From the NCBI RefSeq assembly GCF_000721495.1, contig NZ_JOHY01000054.1, positions 17,690 to 81,689 on the forward strand: a stretch of DNA of 64,000 bases, given 5' to 3'. A model generated the notes under the pieces. The model worked only from the letters and a program-made list of their open reading frames with translations. It was not told the DNA's origin and searched no databases. Both the position numbers and the translations under genes were made by a program. Shown here one piece after another: positions 39,411-48,302 of the stretch (the first letter of the stretch is position 1; each line of letters starts with the position of its first letter). This stretch comes from Streptomyces sp. NRRL F-5123 (GTDB lineage: Bacteria > Actinomycetota > Actinomycetes > Streptomycetales > Streptomycetaceae).

Positions 39411-39423
39411 GTCCAATATAATA
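39397..39423. promoter_or_regulatory. overlapping divergent leaderless promoters on one CATG
   Basis: The CATG at 39408-39411 holds both start codons: ATG on plus at 39409 and ATG on minus at 39410. TATACT (39397-39402) is the plus -10 and TATTAT (39418-39423, minus) is the minus -10, 6 and 7 bases from their starts. TTGCGA on the minus strand (39443-39448) is a possible -35. Each -10 lies inside the other gene. The AT-rich island stands out sharply here. Confidence 0.7.
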
Positions 39424-40005
39424 GAACCACTGGTCGGGCAGATCGCAACCCGTATCCGCGCCGAGCGCAACCGGCACCGCTGGACCCTGGCCCAACTGGC
39501 AGAGGCTTCCGGCGTGTCCCGCGCGATGATCAGCCGGATCGAGAACGGCGAGAGCAGCCCCACCGCCGTTGTCCTGGGCAAACTGTCCGCCGCGTTCCAG
39601 CTCAGCGTGTCCGAACTGCTCGCCCTCGCCGAGCAGTCCGCGAGCCAGGACTCGGACAGATCAGCCGGACTCACCCGCCGTGCCCGCGCCACCGAGTGGT
39701 GCGACCCTGATACGGGATACCGGCGGCGCCAGATCTCCGGGGCGACCTTCCCGGCGGAGGTCTCCGAGATCTGCCTGCCCGCCGGAGCCCGCGTGGCCTA
39801 CCCGGCTGCCGCGTTCGCGTTCATCCGCCAGGTCATCTGGGTCCTCGACGGTCACCTGACCTTCCATGAGGGCGCCACTGTCCACGAACTCGACACCGGT
39901 GACACCTTGGAACTCGCAGAGCCCGCGCCATGCGCTTTCCACAACAGCACCGAGGCCGAGTGCCGCTACGCGGTCATCGTCACCCGCACGTCGTCCCGGC
40001 CATGA
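39409..40005 (+). CDS. XRE-family regulator with C-terminal cupin domain
   Basis: The 198-aa protein has an XRE helix-turn-helix (residues 12-66: RWTLAQLAEASGVSRAMISR then IENGESSPT) joined to a cupin-like domain (residues about 105-195: AVIVTRTSS end, FIRQVIWVLDGHLTFHEG core). This is the architecture of small-molecule-sensing repressors that often control a neighbouring enzyme. Here the neighbour is the divergent acetyltransferase. Binding over the shared start/promoter island would silence both genes. No ribosome site is present, consistent with leaderless translation. Confidence 0.88.
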   Translation: MSNIIEPLVGQIATRIRAERNRHRWTLAQLAEASGVSRAMISRIENGESSPTAVVLGKLSAAFQLSVSELLALAEQSASQDSDRSAGLTRRARATEWCDPDTGYRRRQISGATFPAEVSEICLPAGARVAYPAAAFAFIRQVIWVLDGHLTFHEGATVHELDTGDTLELAEPAPCAFHNSTEAECRYAVIVTRTSSRP

Positions 40006-40208
40006 CGAGGGGCTGTGACCGAAGGTGTCGGGGGGCAGGAGGAACGAGGGCGGGCTGCCGCGGGGAAAGTGGGCCGAAGCGCGGAGCACGCGGTTCCGGA
40101 AGTCCTCCGTGATCGTCGAGGTGGGGCTTGGGCCAGGTGAATCCTGGCGCAACGCGCCCACGCGCACTTCCGGCGCCTCCCGCCCGCCGGGTGCACGCGG
40201 GTAGGCCG

Positions 40209-41672
40209 TCAGCGGGCGGGGTCGACGCGCAGCACGGGCATCGGTGTCCCGGCGGCGCTCTCGGGCAGGCGCACCGTCAGTGCGTGGCTGCCGCGCTCGA
40301 ACTCGAGCGGCTCCGGGTGGCCGAGCATCCGGACCGAGCCGATCTCCTGCGGGAACAGCGTCAGGTTCCTGCCCAGGGAGCGTACGTCGATCCGGCCGTC
40401 CCGCACGCCGCCGAGCGCGGTCACGTACAGGTGCTCCTTGCGTGTGGTGAAGCGCAGGTCCTCGGGCTGGTAGGCGGCCTGGGCGCCGTCGGTGAACTGG
40501 CCGTCCTTGATCTGGGTCGGTCCCTCGCCGTACACCGTCCAGGGCCGCGAGGCGTAGATCGCCTCGCCGTTGACGCCCAGCCACGCGCCGATCTCGCGGA
40601 GCAGACCGGCCTCGTGCTCGGGGATGGAGCCGTCGGCGCGCGGGCCGATGTTCAGCAGCAGGCACCCGTTCTTGCTGACCGTGTCGACGAGGGTGGCCAG
40701 CAGTTCGGGGCCGCTCTTGTAGTCGTGGTTCTCGATGTGGCACCAGGAGTTGCGCGACACCGAGGTGTCGGACTGCCAGGGGTCGGGGCGCAGCGTCGCG
40801 CTCACGCCGCGCTCGACGTCGTACACCGCCGTGCCGGGCGCGAACGCGTCGTGCTTGTAGGCCAGGACAGGGCCGCGACCGGCACCGGCGAGCGTGTTGT
40901 AGTAGTAGGCGGCGAGCCGGGGCAGGTAGGGCTTGAACGCCGGCTGCTGGATCCACCAGTCGAAGTAGAGCAGTTCGGGCTGGTACCGCTCGACCAGCTC
41001 CGCGGTGCGCGCCAGCCAGTCGTCGAGGAAGTCCCGGGTGGGCGGCAGTTCCTCGGGCTGCGCGGGGCCGTACAGGTCGGCGTGGCGGCCGGCGCGCACG
41101 TCGGAGTCGAAGCGCATGCCGCCGTTCATGAACCACCAGTGCTCCGCGCGGTGCGAGGACAGCCCGAACACCATCGACCGGTCGCGTACCGCTCGGGCGA
41201 GCTCGCCGATCACGTCGCGCCCGGGGCCCGTCGCGGCGGCGTTCCACGGGTTCAGCGCCGTGTCGTACATGGCGAACCCGTCGTGGTGCTCGGCCACCGG
41301 CACCACGTACTGCGCCCCGGCCTGCCGGAACAGGCTCGCCCACTCGTCCGCGTCGAAATTCGCGCCGGTGAGGTGCGGGATGAAGTCCTTGTAGCCGAAC
41401 TCGTCCTGCGGTCCGTAGGTCTCGCGGTGGTGGTCGTACTCGGCCTGGCCGGCCACGTACATGTTGCGCGCGTACCACTCGTTGCCGAACGCGGGGACGC
41501 TGTAGGGACCCCAGTGGATGAAGATGCCGAACTTGGCGTCGCGGTACCAGTCGGGGACCCGGTAGCCGGCCAGGGATTCCCAGGTCGCGCGGAACGGGCC
41601 GGCGGCGACGCGCTGATCGACGCCGTCGAGGATCGAGGCGATGCCCGTCCCGGTCGTACGGTCTGTGGTCAT
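40209..41672 (-). CDS. alpha-L-fucosidase, GH29
   Basis: The 487-aa enzyme carries the GH29 start WYRDAKFGIFIHWGPYSVPA, the active-site VAEHHDGFAMYDT, and the nucleophile aspartate in ELLYFDWWIQQ at residue 238. SKNGCLLLNIGPRADGSIP follows as expected. No signal peptide is present, so it should act in the cytoplasm on imported oligosaccharides. ATG is behind AGGAGAC. It is the downstream end of the minus-strand glycan cluster. Terminal fucose would come from fucosylated xyloglucan or similar polymers. Confidence 0.93.
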   Translation of the reverse strand: MTTDRTTGTGIASILDGVDQRVAAGPFRATWESLAGYRVPDWYRDAKFGIFIHWGPYSVPAFGNEWYARNMYVAGQAEYDHHRETYGPQDEFGYKDFIPHLTGANFDADEWASLFRQAGAQYVVPVAEHHDGFAMYDTALNPWNAAATGPGRDVIGELARAVRDRSMVFGLSSHRAEHWWFMNGGMRFDSDVRAGRHADLYGPAQPEELPPTRDFLDDWLARTAELVERYQPELLYFDWWIQQPAFKPYLPRLAAYYYNTLAGAGRGPVLAYKHDAFAPGTAVYDVERGVSATLRPDPWQSDTSVSRNSWCHIENHDYKSGPELLATLVDTVSKNGCLLLNIGPRADGSIPEHEAGLLREIGAWLGVNGEAIYASRPWTVYGEGPTQIKDGQFTDGAQAAYQPEDLRFTTRKEHLYVTALGGVRDGRIDVRSLGRNLTLFPQEIGSVRMLGHPEPLEFERGSHALTVRLPESAAGTPMPVLRVDPAR

Positions 41673-41845
41673 GTTGTCTCCTGTGGACGGTGGTTCGCGA
41701 GCGTCGTGCCCGTCGGGCTTCTGCGGGGACATGGACGGCCGGTTGCCGTCGGTCCTCAGCTGGTGGTCGTCGTCGGTGGTGTGGAGTGGGCGGAGGGCCT
41801 TTCGCGCTGCCGGGCCGGTCGCCCGCCCGGACGGAGGCCTGCGAA

Positions 41846-42610
41846 CTACTCGTGGCCGGCCGTCCTGCGGAGCCACTGCGCGCACAGGGACGTCCACGTG
41901 CCGGCGGGTGTCATGTCCTCGGCCAGTCCCACGCCGTGTCCGCCGGTGGGGAACACGTGCAGTTCGACCGGGACCCGCAGGGAGGCCAGGCGCTGGGCCA
42001 GGGACAGGGCGTGGTCGACCCCGACGGTCTCGTCGTCCGCGCAGTGCCAGATGAAGGTCGGGGGGGTCTGCGGGACGGCGACCAGCTCGATGGAGACCGC
42101 TCGGCGCTTTTCCGGGGTCGAGCCGGGGCCGAGGAGCGGGTCGCCGTCCGGTCCGCCGGCTGCGGCGGGGCCGAAGTTGTGCCATGACGAGGCCGGGTAG
42201 CAGAGCACCGCGAAGTCGGGCCGCTCGTCGTCGGCCGTGTCCGGGCCGGCAGCGAGGTGGGCGGCGAGGTGGCCGCCCGCGGAGAAGCCGAGGACCCCGA
42301 TGCGCGCCGGGTCGACCCCCAGCCCCGGCGCCTGCGAACGCGCCTCACGCATCGCCGCCCGTGCCGAGTCCAGCGGCGCGGGGTGAAAGTCCTGTGGCCC
42401 TACCGGGTACTCCAGCACCCAGGCGGCGAATCCGAGCCGGTTCAGCCACTGCGCGACGGGCTTCCCCTCGTGCGGAGCGAGGAAGGTGTAGCCGCCGCCC
42501 GGCATGACGATCACCGCGGGCGCGCCCGCGGACGAGGTCGGCGCCGCCGCCGGAAGTGGGTGGAACGTCAGCGCTGCCGCGCCGCTCTCCGTGATCCGCA
42601 AGCCTGTCAT
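41846..42610 (-). CDS. alpha/beta hydrolase, probable carbohydrate esterase
   Basis: The 254-aa hydrolase has the oxyanion motif MPGGGYTFLAPHEG, nucleophile GFSAGGHLAAH near residue 110, the acid in CADDETVGVDH and the histidine in FPTGGHGVG. The BD-FAE/acetyl-xylan-esterase-like fold and its position between GH29 and GH31 suggest removal of acetyl groups from hemicellulose fragments. No signal peptide is seen. The ATG at 42610 has GGAG at good spacing, preferred over the ATG four codons upstream. Confidence 0.84.
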   Translation of the reverse strand: MTGLRITESGAAALTFHPLPAAAPTSSAGAPAVIVMPGGGYTFLAPHEGKPVAQWLNRLGFAAWVLEYPVGPQDFHPAPLDSARAAMREARSQAPGLGVDPARIGVLGFSAGGHLAAHLAAGPDTADDERPDFAVLCYPASSWHNFGPAAAGGPDGDPLLGPGSTPEKRRAVSIELVAVPQTPPTFIWHCADDETVGVDHALSLAQRLASLRVPVELHVFPTGGHGVGLAEDMTPAGTWTSLCAQWLRRTAGHE

Positions 42611-42720
42611 CTGTCGCTCCATCTGCCGGGAAGGGGTCTTTTCATTCGCGTTCCTTCGGACCGCCGCGGTCCTGAGGGAAGTGCGGGCCGCGCGGCTGCG
42701 CGTCCCGCCACATGCACACG

Positions 42721-44700
42721 TCAGCGCAACGCCTGTGCGACGGCGGCTCCTTCGCGTACGAAGACGGGTATGCGCTCCAGTGGGGCGTCGGCGTCGGTCG
42801 CCGTTCCGCCCTCCAGCACGTGTCCGGTGACCGGGTCGTGCCAGCGGGCGCCGGAGGGCAGGTGGACCCGGCGGGTGCGCGCGCCCTCCTCGTACACCGG
42901 TGCCACCAGCACGTCGGGGCCGAGCAGGAACTGGTCGTCCACGTCCCAGGCGCGTTCGTCCTCGGGGAAGTCGAAGAACAGCGGGCGCATCGGCGGGGCG
43001 CCGGTGCGGTGCGCGTCCTGGGACAGCGCTTCCAGGTACGGGCGAAGGCGTTCGCGCAGCAGCAGGTGGTCACGGAGGATGCCGTACGCCTGCTCCCCGT
43101 AGGACCAGACCTCGTTCGGCCCGCCGGTCATGTCCGTGGAGAAGGCGGGGTGGTGGGGCACGCGGTCACCGTGCAGCCGCATGACGGGGCTGAAGGTGCC
43201 GTACTGGAACCACCGGATCAGCAGCTCGCGGTAGGCGGGGTCGTCGGGGTCGCCACCGAAGAAGCCGCCGATGTCGGTGTTCCACCAGGGGATGCCGCTC
43301 ATCGCGACGTTCAGTCCGGCGCTGATCTGCCGGGCGAGGGAGTCGAAGGTGGTGGGGATGTCGCCGGACCACAGAGCGGCGCCGTACTTCTGGCTGCCCG
43401 CCCATGCGGAGCGGACCAGGGACAGCGGCCGGTCCTCGCCGGCCGCGCGCAGGCCGTCGGCGACGGTCCGGGTGTGCAGCAGCGGGTAGAGGTTCGCGGC
43501 CTCGGCGGCCGGACCGGCGGCGTAGACGGCACGGTCGGCGGCGTCCCGGGACAGGTCGGGTTCGCAGGCGTCGAGCCAGAAGCAGGCCACGCCCGCTGAA
43601 AGGTAGTTGTCGCTCAGCCGTCGCCACAGTGCGGCGCGCGCGTCGGAGTCGGTCGCGTCGTAGTACGCCATCCGGCGCATCGGCTCCTCGGAGCTGCGGG
43701 AGGGCCAGTGCTGGGTGAGCAGGCCGCCGCCGGCGTCCCGTACGAGGCATCCGGCCGAGCGCAACTCGTCGAAGGTGTCGCTGCCGGGCTCGACGGTGGG
43801 CCATACCGACACCGCGAGCTTCACTCCGAGGCCGGAGAGCTCCGCCACCATCGCGGCGGGATCGGGCCACTCGCTCGGTTCGAAACGCCAGTCGCCCATC
43901 GCGGGCCAGTGGAAGAAGTCGCAGACGATGACGGACAGCGGCAGTCCGCGCTCCTTGTACTGCCGTGCCACCGCCAGGAGTTCCTCCTGGGTGCGGTAGC
44001 GCAGCTTGGACTGCCAGAAACCGGACGCCCACTCGGGCAGGAGCGGCGGACGTCCGGTGGCCAGGGTGTAGGCGTCCAGGATCTGGGCCGGGGTGTCCCC
44101 GGCGGTGATCCAGTAGTCGACCCGCCCGCCGGCGTCGGCGACCCAGCGGGTGGTGTCGGTGCCCAGTTCGGCGCGGCCGGTGGCGGGGTTGTTCCACAGC
44201 AGTCCGTAGCCGCGCGAGGAGTGCAGGAAGGGGATGGCGGCCACCGTGTTGCCCTGGACGAGGTCGATCACACAGCCCTTCTGGTCCAGGAGCCCGTGCA
44301 GATGCTGCCCGAGGCCGTGCAGCCGCTCGCCGTCGTAGGCCTCGAAGTGCTGTTCCGTCCGGCCGCCGGCCGCATGGACGCGGGGGCCGGGATGGTGGGG
44401 GTAGGGGGACTTGTCGGCGAGGAGTTCGCGGCCCGAGGCGGCGTGCAGGAACCGCAGGCGGCCGTCCGGCAGGGCCTCGACGGCGAGGCGGCCGTTGACC
44501 AGGCGGGCGGAGCCGTCCTCCGCGACGGACACCTCGACGCGGGGGGAGGGCGGGGCGCTCTCCAGCGCGCCGGGAGCGTCGGGGTCGGTTGTTCCCGACG
44601 AGGCCCGGACCCGGACCGCGTGCGGCCCCCACGGCTCGATACGGAGGATCTCTTCGGCGGTGCGGCGTTCCAGGCCGTCCGCGCTGACGCTGTAAGGCAA
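42721..44700 (-). CDS. alpha-xylosidase / alpha-glucosidase, GH31
   Basis: The 659-aa enzyme has the GH31 barrel: LPLSVIVCDFFHW and MGDWRF segments, the nucleophile in ACFWLDACEPD near residue 380 and the acid/base in AALWSGDIPTTF near 443. Similarity in these motifs is to YicI-type alpha-xylosidases, which remove xylose side chains from xyloglucan; alpha-glucosidase activity cannot be excluded. No signal peptide. The start is the rare TTG, supported by GAGGAA eight bases upstream. Confidence 0.92.
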   Translation of the reverse strand: MPYSVSADGLERRTAEEILRIEPWGPHAVRVRASSGTTDPDAPGALESAPPSPRVEVSVAEDGSARLVNGRLAVEALPDGRLRFLHAASGRELLADKSPYPHHPGPRVHAAGGRTEQHFEAYDGERLHGLGQHLHGLLDQKGCVIDLVQGNTVAAIPFLHSSRGYGLLWNNPATGRAELGTDTTRWVADAGGRVDYWITAGDTPAQILDAYTLATGRPPLLPEWASGFWQSKLRYRTQEELLAVARQYKERGLPLSVIVCDFFHWPAMGDWRFEPSEWPDPAAMVAELSGLGVKLAVSVWPTVEPGSDTFDELRSAGCLVRDAGGGLLTQHWPSRSSEEPMRRMAYYDATDSDARAALWRRLSDNYLSAGVACFWLDACEPDLSRDAADRAVYAAGPAAEAANLYPLLHTRTVADGLRAAGEDRPLSLVRSAWAGSQKYGAALWSGDIPTTFDSLARQISAGLNVAMSGIPWWNTDIGGFFGGDPDDPAYRELLIRWFQYGTFSPVMRLHGDRVPHHPAFSTDMTGGPNEVWSYGEQAYGILRDHLLLRERLRPYLEALSQDAHRTGAPPMRPLFFDFPEDERAWDVDDQFLLGPDVLVAPVYEEGARTRRVHLPSGARWHDPVTGHVLEGGTATDADAPLERIPVFVREGAAVAQALR

Positions 44701-44777
44701 GGCGATTCCTCGTGTTCTTCTGACGCCCGGCCCCGCACGGGGAGCACACGGGGCCGGGGTCGGTCAGCCGGGGGTGT

Positions 44778-46526
44778 TCAGGAGACGGTGCCGGTGACCG
44801 TGTCGCCGGACCTGGTGACGTGGTAGGTGACGGACGCGCCGCTCCAGAAGTCGAACGTGAGGGTGACGGTGGCGCCGTCGGTGAGGGCCTTGAGGTAGTC
44901 GGAGGTCAGCCGGATCGCGCCGTTCGGGTAGTCCGGCGTGAAGTGGGTGTTGAACTCCTGGTACGGCGTCCAGGAGTAGGGGCCGGCGGCACTGCCGTCC
45001 GCGTAGCGGGACTCCATGGTGGCCAGCTCGTCGCCCTTGAACCGGGTGGGGATGGTCAGCGAGTCTGCGGTACCGGTCGCGTCGGACTGCACCGGCAGGT
45101 CGTTGCTGATGACGTGGAACGTCCAGGGCGCTCCCGCGGAGAACCGCGCCTCGAAGGTGGCGTTCTCGCCGTACGCCCGGTCGCCGCCCAGCCGGGTGAG
45201 CAGCGAGGGGGTCAGCGTGAGCTGGTCGCCGGACACCGCGTAGTCCACGCCGGGACGCAGCCGGGTGCCGCCCTGCCACAGGCCCCGGAACGACAGGCCG
45301 TTCAGGTTGAGGGTGACGGTGTGCGCGGCCACGGGCGTGGACTTCGGCAGGAACACCTGGTCGGTGGAGGCGGTGCCGGAGCGGGTGTGCCAGCTCGCCC
45401 TGATCAGACCGAGCATCTCGGGGTCGCGCCACTGGAGGGTGTTGCGGTTGAGGAACGAGCCGGCGTCCCACAGCGCGGTGGTGATGCCGTTGATCCGGGC
45501 CTCGTATCCCAGCTGCTCGAAGTACTTGAGCGCCTCGCCGCGTTCGATCTGGTCGGGCTTGGTGAAGTCCGGGTAGGACAGCGTGCCGTACTCGCCCAGG
45601 TACACCGGGATGCCCTTGGCGACGAAGACGTCGTGCACCGCGGTGAAGTCGTCGATCAGGTCCTGCTGGGTCTGCTGGTTGTAGGTGGTGAAGCCGCCGT
45701 TGTTCACGCTGAACGGCCAGAAGCTGTAGTAGTGCACCGTCGCCCCGAGGTTCGGGTCGTGCAGCCCGGTGATCGTCGTGTACAGCTCGCTCATCTTCTG
45801 CGGGGTCGGGCTGGTGTTCTGGTCGGGCAGCAGCAGGACGCGGGTCGCGTTCCCGCCGCCGGAGTCCCGTACGGCGGTGTGGAACGAGGTGTTCAGCTCG
45901 TCCATCGCCTGGGTTTTCTGCGCCTCGGTGGCGTCGTTGGTGAACTGCGGTTCGTTGACGCTCTCGAAGAGCAGCCGGCGCGGCTCGTCTCTGAACGCGG
46001 CTGCGATCTGCTGCCAGGTCGAGTCGAACCGGGCCAGCACCGCGTCGTGGTCGGCGGTGGTGATGTTGTTGATCCACTGCCACGAGTCGTGGTGCACGTT
46101 CAGGTCCACGTACAGGCCGTCCGAGAGGGCCATGTCCACGACCTGCTTGACCCGCGCCATGTAGGCCGGGTCGATCGTGTAGGGCGCGGCGCTGTCCTGG
46201 GCGTTGCTCCAGGTCACCGGGATCCGCACGCTGCGGAACCCGGCCGCCCGGACGGTGTCGAACACCGCTTTGGTGGTCAGCGGGTTGCCCCAGGCCGTCT
46301 CGTTCGGGATGGCGTCCAGCGTGTTGCCCAGGTTCCAGCTCGGCTGCATCGCCGCCACCACGGCCTGCGCGCCGGTGGTGGCGTCCGCGGCCGCGGTGCC
46401 GTTCGGGGCGGCGTCGGCCAGGGCGGCGGAGCTGGGCATGCCCACCGCGGTGATCAGGGCAAGCGGCAGGCTCACCAGCAGCCACAGCCGCCGGCCGGCT
46501 CTCCCCTGGCGGGGTGTTCCGGTCAT
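44778..46526 (-). CDS. secreted endo-beta-1,4-glucanase, GH5, with X2-type modules
   Basis: A signal peptide (RRLWLLVSLPLALITAVG, cleavage after SAALADA) leads to a GH5 catalytic domain with the acid/base in LFESVNEPQF near residue 188 and the nucleophile in VYLGEYGTLSY near 310. Two immunoglobulin-like X2 modules follow (LNLNGLSFRGLWQGGTRLRP and a second module to the end). GH5 with X2 is common in cellulases and xyloglucanases. It is one of two clearly exported enzymes in the cluster and would cut the backbone outside the cell. ATG is behind AGAGGAA. Confidence 0.93.
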   Translation of the reverse strand: MTGTPRQGRAGRRLWLLVSLPLALITAVGMPSSAALADAAPNGTAAADATTGAQAVVAAMQPSWNLGNTLDAIPNETAWGNPLTTKAVFDTVRAAGFRSVRIPVTWSNAQDSAAPYTIDPAYMARVKQVVDMALSDGLYVDLNVHHDSWQWINNITTADHDAVLARFDSTWQQIAAAFRDEPRRLLFESVNEPQFTNDATEAQKTQAMDELNTSFHTAVRDSGGGNATRVLLLPDQNTSPTPQKMSELYTTITGLHDPNLGATVHYYSFWPFSVNNGGFTTYNQQTQQDLIDDFTAVHDVFVAKGIPVYLGEYGTLSYPDFTKPDQIERGEALKYFEQLGYEARINGITTALWDAGSFLNRNTLQWRDPEMLGLIRASWHTRSGTASTDQVFLPKSTPVAAHTVTLNLNGLSFRGLWQGGTRLRPGVDYAVSGDQLTLTPSLLTRLGGDRAYGENATFEARFSAGAPWTFHVISNDLPVQSDATGTADSLTIPTRFKGDELATMESRYADGSAAGPYSWTPYQEFNTHFTPDYPNGAIRLTSDYLKALTDGATVTLTFDFWSGASVTYHVTRSGDTVTGTVS

Positions 46527-46690
46527 GTTCGGTTCCTCTCGGTCATCGGGACTTCCTCGTGCGGGCGGTCGCCGCGCACGGGTTCTGGGAACGGGTTCGG
46601 GCGGTCAGGAGACCGGGCCGGTGACGGTGGCGGCGGAGCCGGCGGCCACTTGGGAGGTGACGGGGCCGGGCCGACGGCGGACATCGCCAC

Positions 46691-48199
46691 TCAGCCGGTC
46701 TGTTCGTAGTCGAACCAGTCGACGTGGACGGTCCCGGCGGCGGCGTACACGCCGATGACGCGACCGGTGAAGCCGCCGGCCACCTCGGTGGACAGGTAGC
46801 GGCCGTCCAGCGCGGCCAGCGCGGTGACCGTGCCGTCCGGCTCCTCGAACCCGAGCGTGACGAGGTCCGGGCCGCTGCCCGGGTAGTCCGGCGCCGGGGT
46901 CGTGACGTCCACCCGCAGCACCACCGGCCCGGCCGGCACGGGTCGTGACGCGACCGCCCTGCGCACCGAACCGAGGCGGGCGACAAGGCGCACCTCACGG
47001 TCGGCGACCTCCACCTCGTAGTGGTGCTGTTCGTCCATGCGGAGCGCCAGGCCGCCGGCGCCCTCGGTCGCGTCGACCAGTGCCCTGGCCCGGCACGTGT
47101 GGTGCTGCTGACGGCGGCCGACGAACACCACGTCCCGGTCGTCCAGCGACGCGCCCCGGGCCCGCAGGGTCAGCCACCCGGGGCGTTCGCCCGTGGTGAT
47201 CAGCTCGGCCGGACGGTCGCGCAGCGAGACCCACTGCGGGGCGAGCCGTTCGTCGTCGAAGTCGTCGCGCACCGGCACCGGGGGCACGGGGTGCAGCGGC
47301 CAGTTCGGGACGGGCAGCTCCAGGTCGGGAGAGCCGGCCACCGGCCAGCCGTCCTCGTTCCAGGTGACCGGGGCGAGGTAGGTCTCACGGCCGAGCACGT
47401 GCCAGCCCGGGGTGCCGCCGTTCGGGCGGACGCCGAGCAGCACCAGCCACCAGGAGCCGTCCGGGCCCTGCACCAGGTCGGCGTGGCCGGTGTTCTGCAC
47501 CGGGTGCTCGTGGCCGCGGTGGGTGAGGATCGGATTGTGCGGGCACGGCTCGAACGGCCCGTTCGGGGACGTGCCACGGGCGATGGACACGGCGTGCGCA
47601 CGCTCGGTGCCGCCCTCAGCGATCATCAGGTACCAGTGCTCACCGATGTGGTAGAGGTGCGGGGCCTCGGGATAGCGGGCGCCGGGGGTGCCGGACCAGA
47701 CGTCCCTGGTCTCGCCGGTCACCTTGCCGGTGGTCGGGTCGAGCTGCACCTGCTGGACGCCGGCGCAGGTGCACCAGCACGTGCCGTCCTCGTCCCAGGT
47801 GATGTCCGGGTCGATGCGGGGCACGTCCGGCAGCCGGATGGGGTCGGACCACGGGCCGGCCGGGTCGGTGGCGGTGACCAGCAGGTTCCCGTAGCCGCTG
47901 ACGTTGGTGACGATCAGGTGGAACACGCCGTCGTGGTGCCGGAGGGTGGGCGCGTAGATGCCGGTGGAGGACGGCGAGTCCAGGGGCAGGACCAGTTGCT
48001 CGGGGCGGTCCAGCACGTTGCCGATCTGCGTCCAGTTCACCAGGTCGCGGCTGTGGAAGATCGGAACGCCTGGGAAGTACTCGAAGCTGGAGCAGGCGAG
48101 GTAGTAGTCGTCGCCGACCCGGCACACCGAGGGGTCGGGGTGGAACCCGGGGACGATCGGGTTGCTGACGGTGGCGGTCGCCTGGTGCTGGTCGGGCAC
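46691..48199 (-). CDS. GH43 beta-xylosidase/alpha-L-arabinofuranosidase
   Basis: The 502-aa enzyme has a five-bladed GH43 propeller, with the general base in PGFHPDPSVCRVGDD, the pKa-modulating Asp in RIDPDITWDEDG and the acid Glu in RYPEAPHLYHIG. A C-terminal beta-sandwich (PVRDDFDDERLAPQWVSLRD onward) is of the kind found in GH43 subfamilies 11/12. No signal peptide, so it works inside on xylo- or arabino-oligosaccharides. The GTG at 48199 has AGAGGA 7 bases upstream; a TTG five codons earlier is less likely. Confidence 0.92.
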   Translation of the reverse strand: MPDQHQATATVSNPIVPGFHPDPSVCRVGDDYYLACSSFEYFPGVPIFHSRDLVNWTQIGNVLDRPEQLVLPLDSPSSTGIYAPTLRHHDGVFHLIVTNVSGYGNLLVTATDPAGPWSDPIRLPDVPRIDPDITWDEDGTCWCTCAGVQQVQLDPTTGKVTGETRDVWSGTPGARYPEAPHLYHIGEHWYLMIAEGGTERAHAVSIARGTSPNGPFEPCPHNPILTHRGHEHPVQNTGHADLVQGPDGSWWLVLLGVRPNGGTPGWHVLGRETYLAPVTWNEDGWPVAGSPDLELPVPNWPLHPVPPVPVRDDFDDERLAPQWVSLRDRPAELITTGERPGWLTLRARGASLDDRDVVFVGRRQQHHTCRARALVDATEGAGGLALRMDEQHHYEVEVADREVRLVARLGSVRRAVASRPVPAGPVVLRVDVTTPAPDYPGSGPDLVTLGFEEPDGTVTALAALDGRYLSTEVAGGFTGRVIGVYAAAGTVHVDWFDYEQTG

Positions 48200-48302
48200 T
48201 CTTGTTCCTCTCAAGGGCGCTGGCCCTGTTCTGTCGTCGTTTCGACGAGGGGGGCGGCCCGGCGGGGTGCCGAGCCGCCCGACGCGGTTCAGCCGACGCG
48301 CG

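Noticed and set aside
40006-40208. 203-base gap between the XRE gene and GH29
   Set aside because: I looked for a small gene or hairpin; frames are short and without ribosome sites, and no clear terminator is seen.
39661-41478. 605-aa minus frame across the XRE gene and fucosidase gene
   Set aside because: Different frame from the GH29 gene and without any domain.
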